Positions 1 through 5,989 of a DNA stretch of 10,328 bases are shown here, piece by piece. The number at the start of each line of letters is the position of its first letter. Position 1 is the stretch's first letter. Location of the stretch: the NCBI GenBank assembly GCA_031288985.1, contig JAITQH010000123.1, positions 1 through 10,328 on the forward strand, given 5' to 3'. The position numbers and the translations under genes are program-made. The notes beneath the pieces are model-generated. The model was not told the origin of the DNA, made no database searches, and worked only from the letters and a program-made list of their open reading frames with translations. Source of the DNA: Candidatus Methanoplasma sp. Its GTDB lineage: Archaea; Thermoplasmatota; Thermoplasmata; Methanomassiliicoccales; Methanomethylophilaceae.

Positions 1-37
1 CGGCGGACGCCATGTCGGGCCTCAACTGTCGAATGGA

Positions 38-77
38 GCCAGCACACAAAAGCTTCGGATCAACTGTCGAGGTCAAG
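38..77 (+). repeat. 40-bp dispersed repeat, copy 1 (upstream of Fic gene)
   Basis: Positions 38-77 match the reverse complement of 9136-9175 at 38 of 40 bases; the mismatches are at 41 (A against G) and 59 (A against C). The core runs GCACACAAAAGCTTCGG, then TCAACTGTCGAGGTCAAG. A TATA-like TAATAA at 78-83 follows directly, about 25 nt before the TTG at 106. The 11-mer TCAACTGTCGA at 60-70 also occurs at 22-32, so a related unit may lie to the left. The repeat is directly visible; its role as promoter element or recombination site is inference. Confidence 0.85.
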
Positions 78-105
78 TAATAACCGATATCTGCACTGGG
101 ATGAG

Positions 106-1293
106 TTGAAATATCGCCACGACGATTCGGCCGAAAAAGAAAAAATCTGGATCCTGATGAAGATGTTGCGAACCTCCGAGGAACTTCGCATCTGCTCCAT
201 TCGTTTTCAGTATTCGATGATACCTAGTTTTACAAAATTGCTGCACTACATCGATCGGGATGCGGCAGGACTCACCGAACTGGAAAAGCCAGCGACCAAA
301 GATGCACAAAGATATGTTATAAACTCTCTGATGGAGGAGGCAATCGCTTCAAGCCAATTGGAAGGAGCGGCCACGACCAGAAAAGATGCCAAACGGATGT
401 TGCGAACTAATAGTAAACCCAAAACGATTGATGAACGCATGATTCTCAACAACTATTTGGCGATGCAAAATATAAAAGCAAAAAGGTATGAGAAACTGAC
501 TCCCGAGTTGATTCTGGAGATGCACAGAATAATTGTGAAAGATACGCTGAAGGACGGGGGAGAATGGGGCGGCAGATTCAGAGAGGACAATGAAACCGTT
601 GTCGGCGACCCCGAGAGAGAAGAGGTGATATTTCACAGACCGCCCGACTGCGATAAAATCTCTTCGATGATCTCGGAGCTGTGTGATTTTGCAAACGGAG
701 AGGATGCCAGATACATTCATCCGATAATCAAAGCGACAATACTTCATTTTATGATCGGTTACATTCATCCGTTCATCGACGGAAACGGAAGATTGGCCAG
801 ATCGTTGTTCTACTGGTTCGCGCTGAAAAACGGATATTGGTTGTTCGAGTATACTTCGATCTCATTGATCATTAAAAAATCCCAAACCAAATATGGATTG
901 GCGTATCAATACTCCGAAACGGACGATAACGATCTCACGTATTTCATCAAATTCCACTTGGAATGCATAAATAAAGCAGTTGTGGAGTTGGCGGAATACA
1001 TTAGCAGGAAGGAGAAGGAGCAGCGTGCCGCATGTCGCATCGTAGAAAGCCATCCCGAACTCAATGCGACAGAAGTGCTGATAATGAAGGATCTTATCAA
1101 ATCTCGATCGATTGTCTCCATTGGCGAGATCAAAACAAAATATCACATTGCCTACCAGACTGCAAGACTGTACGTCATGCACCTGGAGTCTTTGGGGTAT
1201 CTTCTCAAAGCGGGAAGAGACAGGAAGAAAGTACTATACAGAATTGATGCTGACCGCGTCTGCGACATGGAAGGACAGATGAGGCTAAGCTGA
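106..1293 (+). CDS. Fic domain protein (class II, probable AMPylase) with C-terminal winged helix
   Basis: Fic enzymes usually transfer AMP from ATP to a hydroxyl side chain of a target protein. Numbering from the TTG at 106, the complete Fic motif HPFIDGNGRLAR is at residues 221-232, with catalytic His221 and the phosphate-binding GNGR. An inhibitory motif of the (S/T)xxxE(G/N) type, SSQLEG, is at 82-87 ahead of the Fic core, which places it in the self-inhibited class II. Residues about 330-385 look like a winged helix-turn-helix, common at the C-terminus of this family. The start is uncertain. The frame is open to base 1, and residues encoded just upstream (RYLHWDE) resemble the usual N-terminus of these proteins, but bases 1-105 hold no in-frame ATG, GTG or TTG. 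The true start may lie left of the window, or the 5' end may have been altered by the repeat at 38-77. The gene is richer in A/T (AAA, ATA, AGA codons) than its neighbours, suggesting transfer. The target is unknown. Confidence 0.88.
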   Translation: MKYRHDDSAEKEKIWILMKMLRTSEELRICSIRFQYSMIPSFTKLLHYIDRDAAGLTELEKPATKDAQRYVINSLMEEAIASSQLEGAATTRKDAKRMLRTNSKPKTIDERMILNNYLAMQNIKAKRYEKLTPELILEMHRIIVKDTLKDGGEWGGRFREDNETVVGDPEREEVIFHRPPDCDKISSMISELCDFANGEDARYIHPIIKATILHFMIGYIHPFIDGNGRLARSLFYWFALKNGYWLFEYTSISLIIKKSQTKYGLAYQYSETDDNDLTYFIKFHLECINKAVVELAEYISRKEKEQRAACRIVESHPELNATEVLIMKDLIKSRSIVSIGEIKTKYHIAYQTARLYVMHLESLGYLLKAGRDRKKVLYRIDADRVCDMEGQMRLS

Positions 1294-1302
1294 ACGTCGC
1301 AA

Positions 1303-1319
1303 CATCGGAGAATCCGATG
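1303..1319. terminator. Possible hairpin between convergent Fic and TerC genes
   Basis: A 7-bp perfect stem, CATCGGA with TCCGATG around a GAA loop, lies 10 bases after the Fic stop codon in the 82-bp gap between the convergent Fic and TerC genes. No T-tract follows on either strand, so a termination role is only plausible. I see nothing else in the gap. Confidence 0.3.
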
Positions 1320-1375
1320 CCGCCGCCGGGGTTGGACTTCGACGGAGAATACCGCCGCAATCCCGTTCTGCGGAA

Positions 1376-2305
1376 TCACTGCGGGGCTTCTTCCGTCTTC
1401 TTTCTTTTGGCGATCATCAGAGACGCGGCCACGGTGGCCGCGAGAACCGCGCATATGAACAGCAGCGAGGTCACCACATCGATGTGGTATACCTCAGACA
1501 GGAGCATCTTCAGCCCCACGAACGCCAGGATCGCACCCAATCCGAACTTCATGTACGCCAGAGAGTTCATGGTTCCCTTGAGGACGAAATACAGCGACCT
1601 GAGCCCCAGTATCGCAAAGATGTTCGACGTGTATACGATGAACGTATCGGTGCTTATGGCAAGGACCGCCGGTATCGAGTCGAAAGCGAACATTATGTCT
1701 GTGAGTTCGATCACTATTATGCACAGGAACAAAGGCGTCGCAACGCGTATTCCCGCGATCACCGTGAACAGCTTGTCGCCGTCATACTCCGGAGAGGATC
1801 TGAACCAGCGGCTCAGCTTGACGGCCATGGAATTCTTCTCGTCCTTGTTCTCCTTCTTGAAGACGGTCCTGACGGCGGTGAATATCAGTATTGCTCCGAA
1901 GATGTACATCACAAAGTCGTATCTCTCGAGAACGGCCGCACCCAGGACTATGAACACCGCGCGGAACGCCATTGCTCCGATTATGCCGTAGAACAGGGCT
2001 TTGTGCTGGTACGCCTCGGGCACCGCGAAGAACGCGAAGATCATGAGGAACACGAACAGATTGTCGATGCTCATCATCTCCTCGATGACGTACGCCGCGA
2101 CGAACTCCATCGTCTTCTCAGAGCCGTATTGGAAGTTGACGAACACAGCGAACGCGGCGGCGACGCACACCCATGCGACCGTCATTGCCGAGGCCCTTTT
2201 GAGGCTCACGCTGTCGGAGCCGCGGTTCAGCACACCCATGTCTATAATGAACATGACCCCGAGGACGAATAGAAATATCGTCCACATGACCGCCGTATCC
2301 AACAT
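1376..2305 (-). CDS. TerC/Alx-family integral membrane protein (probable metal ion transporter)
   Basis: A 309-residue protein of the TerC family. Characterised members (Alx, MeeY/MeeF) export manganese or help load metal into exported proteins; the substrate here is inferred from the family. It is almost entirely hydrophobic, with about eight to nine membrane helices in two related halves and a charged loop at about 150-180. Family motifs carry acidic residues inside membrane segments: EEMMSIDNLFVF at 75-86 and ELTDIMFAFDSIPAVLAIS at 200-218, with E75, E76, D81, E200, D203 and D209 as likely metal ligands, plus D22 in the first helix. It ends in a basic/acidic cytoplasmic tail (KRKKTEEAPQ). 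The length is normal for the family. The ATG at 2305 has no Shine-Dalgarno sequence but has a TATA-like box about 27 nt upstream, so the transcript is probably leaderless. It follows dnaJ on the same strand by 97 bp but has its own promoter. Confidence 0.93.
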   Translation of the reverse strand: MLDTAVMWTIFLFVLGVMFIIDMGVLNRGSDSVSLKRASAMTVAWVCVAAAFAVFVNFQYGSEKTMEFVAAYVIEEMMSIDNLFVFLMIFAFFAVPEAYQHKALFYGIIGAMAFRAVFIVLGAAVLERYDFVMYIFGAILIFTAVRTVFKKENKDEKNSMAVKLSRWFRSSPEYDGDKLFTVIAGIRVATPLFLCIIVIELTDIMFAFDSIPAVLAISTDTFIVYTSNIFAILGLRSLYFVLKGTMNSLAYMKFGLGAILAFVGLKMLLSEVYHIDVVTSLLFICAVLAATVAASLMIAKRKKTEEAPQ

Positions 2306-2327
2306 CGTCCGATTAATCCGCCCGCCT

Positions 2328-2336
2328 GTATAATAT
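2328..2336 (-). promoter_or_regulatory. TATA-like box of the TerC gene
   Basis: The - strand reads ATATTATAC here, centred about 27 nt before the A of the TerC ATG (2305). This is the usual TATA-to-start distance in archaea, so transcription probably begins at or within a few bases of the start codon. No ribosome binding site is visible, which agrees with leaderless translation. Confidence 0.55.
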
Positions 2337-2349
2337 GGTTGTGCAGTGG

Positions 2350-2372
2350 CGCAGAACCGTCGCGCGGCTGCG
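2350..2372 (-). terminator. Possible hairpin after dnaJ
   Basis: Bases CGCAG (2350-2354) and CCG (2357-2359) pair with CGG (2365-2367) and CTGCG (2368-2372) around a TCGCG loop, with an AA bulge. It lies about 35 nt past the dnaJ stop on the - strand and just upstream of the TerC TATA box. There is no T-tract, so a terminator role is tentative. Confidence 0.3.
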
Positions 2373-2405
2373 GGTCGGAGGGATAAGGAAGCCGATGAAA
2401 ACTTC

Positions 2406-3542
2406 TCAGTCGCTCTTCTTGCGCCGGGCGATCTTCGGTTTGGCCTTCTTTCCTGCGCCGCCGTCCATCTGCAGCAGAAGCTCCTTCTCCTCCGCCGAGA
2501 CCTTTTGGGGAACGTCCATCATTATTCTGACGAACATGTTGCCGCGGGTGCCGAGGTTCATCTTCGGAAGGCCTTTGCCCAGCATCCTGAGGACGCCTCC
2601 GACCTGCGTGCCGGAAGGTATCGTCAGGGACACGGTCTCGCCGTCTATGGTGCCCACGGTCTCCTCCCCGCCGAGGACAAGCCTCGGATATGTGGTCTTG
2701 ACCGTTGTCCAGAGATCCGCCCCGTCGCGCTTGAAATCCTGCGAGGCCTTCACGTGCACCACGACTATCAGATCTCCGGGGGGGCCGCCGTTGTGTCCGG
2801 CATCGCCCGCACGCGGCACCCTTATCCGAGAGTTGTCCTCTATTCCTTTGGGTATGTTGACCGTCACCTTGGACGTCACGTTGAGATATCCGGAGCCGCG
2901 GCACTTGGGGCATTTTTCCTTTGAGGTCCTTCCGGAGCCGCGGCATTCGGGACAGTCTGTGACCTGGACCATGTTCCCGAAGGGTGTGCGGCTCACCCTC
3001 TGAACCTGTCCTTGGCCGCCGCATTGGCGGCATGTCTCCGATTTGCCGTCCTTGCCGCCGTTGCCGCCGCAGTCGGTGCATGCGGCGGTGTGCGGGACGG
3101 ATATCTCGACGGTCTTCCCGTGGAAGACATCGCCGAGATCGATCTCCAGATCGTACCGCAGGGACTCGCCCTGTGCGGGCGAATTCCTCTGCACCGTTCC
3201 GCGCCTGCCGTAAGAGTTTCCGAATATGCTCCCGAACAGGTCGCCGAAGATGTCGCTGACGTCATCGGCATGGGTGAAGTCGTTCCACGAGAAGCCCCCG
3301 CCGCCGCTGAACTGCTGTTTGACCCCGTCATGGCCGTACTGGTCGTACGTCTGCCTCTTGCCGGGATCCGACAGCACTTCGTAGGCCTCCGAGAGCTCTT
3401 TGAACTTGGCCTCCGCCACGTCCTTGCTCTCGGCCGACACGTCGGGATGGTACTTCTTCGCCATTTGGCGGTACGCCCGCTTTATGTCATCGGGAGAGGC
3501 ATCCTTTTGGATGCCGAGTATCTCGTAGTAGTCTCGCGGCAT
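2406..3542 (-). CDS. dnaJ: Chaperone protein DnaJ (Hsp40, type I)
   Basis: This is the co-chaperone that delivers unfolded clients to DnaK and triggers its ATP hydrolysis in the cytoplasm. It is a full-length type I protein of 378 residues. The J domain is at about 4-70 with the essential HPD at 32-34. A short Gly/Phe region follows at about 79-110 (GGGGF, DIFGDLFGSIFG). The zinc-binding domain has all four CxxCxGxG motifs, at 155-162, 171-178, 197-204 and 211-218, so both zinc sites are intact. The C-terminal substrate-binding domains run from about 220 to 355, and the protein ends in a basic tail (KPKIARRKKSD). The ATG at 3542 begins the standard MPRDYYEILG N-terminus. It starts 9 nt after the dnaK stop and is last in the grpE-dnaK-dnaJ operon, with no promoter visible before it. 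Archaeal Hsp70 systems are generally thought to have come from bacteria. Confidence 0.97.
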   Translation of the reverse strand: MPRDYYEILGIQKDASPDDIKRAYRQMAKKYHPDVSAESKDVAEAKFKELSEAYEVLSDPGKRQTYDQYGHDGVKQQFSGGGGFSWNDFTHADDVSDIFGDLFGSIFGNSYGRRGTVQRNSPAQGESLRYDLEIDLGDVFHGKTVEISVPHTAACTDCGGNGGKDGKSETCRQCGGQGQVQRVSRTPFGNMVQVTDCPECRGSGRTSKEKCPKCRGSGYLNVTSKVTVNIPKGIEDNSRIRVPRAGDAGHNGGPPGDLIVVVHVKASQDFKRDGADLWTTVKTTYPRLVLGGEETVGTIDGETVSLTIPSGTQVGGVLRMLGKGLPKMNLGTRGNMFVRIMMDVPQKVSAEEKELLLQMDGGAGKKAKPKIARRKKSD

Positions 3543-3551
3543 TCTCAGACC

Positions 3552-5420
3552 TTATTTCTTATCGTCATCGACGATCTTGTAGTCTGCGTCCACGAAACCG
3601 TCGTCTGAATCGCCGCCGGCCCCGTTCTGTCCGCCGTCGGACTCTCCGCCCTCGGGAGGCTGCTGCTGTTTGGCCGCTTCCTCGTACAGCTTCTGGCCTA
3701 TGGGGGCCATCGCTTTCAGCAGGGCGTCCAGCTTGGACCTTATGGCCGCCGGGTCGTCTTCTTTGAGCGACGCCTCAAGATCGGACAGCGCGGCCTCGAC
3801 GGACGCCCTTTCCTCCTGGGTCGCCTTCTCCCCGAGCTCGTCGAGGGACTTGCGGGTGCTGTGTATGAGGGTCTCCGCCTGGTTGCGCGCCTCGATGAGA
3901 TCCACCTTCTTCTTGTCGGCGTCGGCATACTGCTCGGCCTGCCTGACCAGATTCTCTATGTCGTCCTTGGACAGCTTGTTGGAGGACGCGATGGTGATCT
4001 TCTGCTCCTTTCCTGTCCCCTTGTCCTTCGCGGAGACGTTTATTATGCCGTTGGCATCGATGTCGAACGTGACCTCGATCTGAGGCATTCCGCGGGGCGC
4101 GGGGAGTATTCCTTCCAGGTGGAAGCGGCCGAGGGACGTGTTGTCCGAGGCCATCTTCCTCTCTCCCTGCACCACGTTGATCTCGACCGACGGCTGATTG
4201 TCCGCCGCCGTGGAGAAGATCTGCGATCTCTTCGTCGGAATGGTGGTGTTCCTGTCTATCAGAGAGGTGGCTATGCCTCCCAGGGTCTCTATCCCAAGGG
4301 ACAGCGGCGTGACGTCCAGCAGAAGCACGTCCTTGACCTCTCCCGAGAGCACGGCCCCCTGGACGGCCGCTCCCATGGACACGCACTCCATGGGGTCGAC
4401 GCCCCTCTGGACCTTCGGCCCGACGATGCTCTCCACGAAGTTCTGCACTATGGGCATCCTCGTGGGGCCGCCGACCATGATGATCTTGTCTATGCCGTCG
4501 CTGGTGAACTTCGCGTCGGAGAGCGCCTGCTCTATGGACTTCCTGCACCTGTCGACCGTCGGCCCGACGAGCTCCTCAAGCTTGGCGCGGGTGACCGTCT
4601 GTATCAGGTGCTTGGGTCCCGAAGCGTCCGATGCTATGTACGGAAGGTTGATCTCCGTCTGCATCGTGGTGGAGAGTTCTATCTTCGCCTTCTCGCATGC
4701 CTCGCGCACCCTCCAGAACGCCATGTTGTCCTTGGACAGGTCTATTCCCGTCTCCTTCAGGAACTGCCCTATGGCATACTTGGTGAACGTCTCGTCCATG
4801 TCGGATCCGCCGAGCTGCGTGTCTCCGGACGTGGAGATGACCTCGAACACGCCGTCGCTGAAATCCATTATGGTGACGTCGAGGGTTCCGCCTCCGAGGT
4901 CGAACACCATTATCTTCTGGGACGTCCCGACCTTGTCCAAGCCGTACGCAAGGGCCGCGGCCGTGGGTTCGTTGATTATCCTGACCACGTCCAGCCCTGC
5001 GATCGCTCCCGCGTCCTTCGTCGCCTGCCTCTGGTTGTCGTTGAAGTATGCGGGCACGGTGATCACCGCCTTCTCGACTGTGTCGCCCAGGAACGCCTCG
5101 GCATCCTTCTTTATCTTCTGAAGTATGAATGCGGATATCTGCTGAGGCGTGTAGTCCTTGCCGAGCGCCTTCACTTTCTCGTCGGAACCCATCTTCCTCT
5201 TCACGTTCTTTATCGTGCCGTCGGGATTCGTGACCGCCTGCCTTCTGGCAGGCTCGCCCACGAGCAGCTGTCCGTCCTTTGTGAACGCCACGTACGACGG
5301 GAATGATTTCCCGCCTGCGCTGGTCCCCTCTGCACTTGGGATCATGATCGGTCTGCCGCCCTCCATAACGGACGCCGCTGAGTTGCTTGTTCCGAGATCT
5401 ATACCGATTATTTTAGACAT
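3552..5420 (-). CDS. dnaK: Chaperone protein DnaK (Hsp70)
   Basis: This is the ATP-dependent Hsp70, which binds exposed hydrophobic peptides and cycles with DnaJ and GrpE. At 622 residues it is complete. The three Hsp70 signatures are IDLGTSNS (7-14), VFDLGGGTLDVTIM (172-185) and IIMVGGPTRMPIVQ (313-326). The interdomain linker DVLLLDVTPLSLGIET is at 364-379, followed by the beta-sandwich substrate domain, a helical lid at about 485-585, and a Gln/Gly/Asp-rich flexible tail ending DADYKIVDDDKK. From memory of E. coli DnaK, the nucleotide-binding domain lacks about 25 residues around position 85-90 (KVKALGKDYTPQQIS). This is the Gram-positive/archaeal form. I chose the ATG at 5420 (MSKIIGIDLG). 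The frame stays open upstream to 5621, but that extension only mirrors grpE coding sequence. A GAGGAG ribosome binding site lies inside the grpE 3' end. The start overlaps the grpE stop by 8 nt, implying translational coupling. Confidence 0.98.
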   Translation of the reverse strand: MSKIIGIDLGTSNSAASVMEGGRPIMIPSAEGTSAGGKSFPSYVAFTKDGQLLVGEPARRQAVTNPDGTIKNVKRKMGSDEKVKALGKDYTPQQISAFILQKIKKDAEAFLGDTVEKAVITVPAYFNDNQRQATKDAGAIAGLDVVRIINEPTAAALAYGLDKVGTSQKIMVFDLGGGTLDVTIMDFSDGVFEVISTSGDTQLGGSDMDETFTKYAIGQFLKETGIDLSKDNMAFWRVREACEKAKIELSTTMQTEINLPYIASDASGPKHLIQTVTRAKLEELVGPTVDRCRKSIEQALSDAKFTSDGIDKIIMVGGPTRMPIVQNFVESIVGPKVQRGVDPMECVSMGAAVQGAVLSGEVKDVLLLDVTPLSLGIETLGGIATSLIDRNTTIPTKRSQIFSTAADNQPSVEINVVQGERKMASDNTSLGRFHLEGILPAPRGMPQIEVTFDIDANGIINVSAKDKGTGKEQKITIASSNKLSKDDIENLVRQAEQYADADKKKVDLIEARNQAETLIHSTRKSLDELGEKATQEERASVEAALSDLEASLKEDDPAAIRSKLDALLKAMAPIGQKLYEEAAKQQQPPEGGESDGGQNGAGGDSDDGFVDADYKIVDDDKK

Positions 5421-5925
5421 CTTGCTCACTCTCCTCTTCTTTCTGTTCCTTTGGTTTCTTTGTGACTCTGACCTTTGCGCAGCGGATGACGCGGTCGTGC
5501 ATCCTGTATCCTTTCTGGTATACTTCGGCGATGCGGTCGTCCTCGTCGCCTTCCGTGACGCATAGGGCCTCGTGCACGGCGGGATCGAACCCGCCGCAGG
5601 TGGGTATCTCGCATACCCCATTCTCTTCGAGCACCTTCATCAGATTGCGCTGTATGTTGGATATTCCTTCTCTAAGCTCAACAAGGTCCCCGGAAGATTC
5701 CAACGCCCGGCCCAGGTCGTCCGCTACGGTGAGCAGCGACCCGGATATGCGCTCCGTGGCGTATCTGCGGCCATCGTCTATCTCTTTTTGGGTCCTTTTC
5801 CGAAAGTTGTCGAAGTCCGCCTGTATCCTGCGGGCCGCGTCCAAGTACTCGTCCGCTTTGGCCTTCGCCTCTGCCAGTTCGTCCTTTCTGGACGCTTCGG
5901 CCTCGTTTACAGACTTGTCAGTCAT
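5413..5925 (-). CDS. grpE: Nucleotide exchange factor GrpE
   Basis: GrpE acts as a dimer that opens the DnaK nucleotide-binding domain and releases ADP. From the ATG at 5925 the protein has 170 residues. A charged helical/coiled-coil segment spans about 8-60 (with AARRIQADFDNFRKRTQKEI), a helix bundle follows, and the C-terminal beta-wing carries the family signature from FDPAVHEAL to EVYQKGYRMHDRVIRCAKVRV. The tail is acidic (EEESEQDV). The start was chosen for the GAGGTG ribosome binding site 5 nt upstream and the usual GrpE length. An in-frame ATG at 5997 would add 24 basic residues and overlap the thermosome stop by 8 nt; I consider it less likely. The gene follows the thermosome by 64 bp and overlaps dnaK by 8 nt. 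A TATA-like sequence ACATAAAAC (5980-5988, - strand) could give a separate promoter. Confidence 0.95.
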   Translation of the reverse strand: MTDKSVNEAEASRKDELAEAKAKADEYLDAARRIQADFDNFRKRTQKEIDDGRRYATERISGSLLTVADDLGRALESSGDLVELREGISNIQRNLMKVLEENGVCEIPTCGGFDPAVHEALCVTEGDEDDRIAEVYQKGYRMHDRVIRCAKVRVTKKPKEQKEEESEQDV

Positions 5926-5930
5926 CGGTG

Positions 5931-5937
5931 CACCTCT
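5931..5937 (-). promoter_or_regulatory. Ribosome binding site deciding the grpE start
   Basis: The - strand reads AGAGGTG ending 5 nt before the ATG at 5925, a good match to the archaeal 16S anti-Shine-Dalgarno. It supports 5925 over the in-frame upstream ATG at 5997. Confidence 0.7.
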
Positions 5938-5963
5938 TTTTAGTCCGGGGATAAGTTTAAGGT

Positions 5964-5977
5964 GGGGCTTGCGCCCC
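5964..5977 (-). terminator. GC hairpin between thermosome and grpE
   Basis: GGGGC (5964-5968) and GCCCC (5973-5977) form a 5-bp stem around TTGC, 12 nt past the thermosome stop codon. On the - strand it is followed by ACCTTAAAC rather than a T-run. It may reduce read-through from the chaperonin into grpE or protect a transcript 3' end. This role is inference. Confidence 0.4.
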
Positions 5978-5989
5978 GTTTTATGTGTT

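Noticed and set aside
22..77. CRISPR array at the left edge
   Set aside because: The 11-mer recurs once at 38-bp spacing, but no spacer-repeat alternation is visible. The second full copy is isolated 9 kb away, and no cas gene is present.
1484..2272. Open frame (262 codons) on the + strand opposite the TerC gene
   Set aside because: The translation is Arg/His/Glu-rich, typical of a shadow frame opposite a membrane protein gene; TerC itself is unambiguous.
3861..5306. Long open frame (481 codons) on the + strand opposite dnaK
   Set aside because: It is antisense to a fully intact dnaK and arises from GC-biased codon use. It has a low-complexity Arg/Leu/His/Gly composition and no recognisable domain.
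5421..5621. 67-residue N-terminal extension of DnaK in the same open frame
   Set aside because: It lies wholly inside the grpE coding region in another frame and has no homology expected for DnaK. The canonical MSKIIGIDLG start at 5420 has a ribosome binding site.
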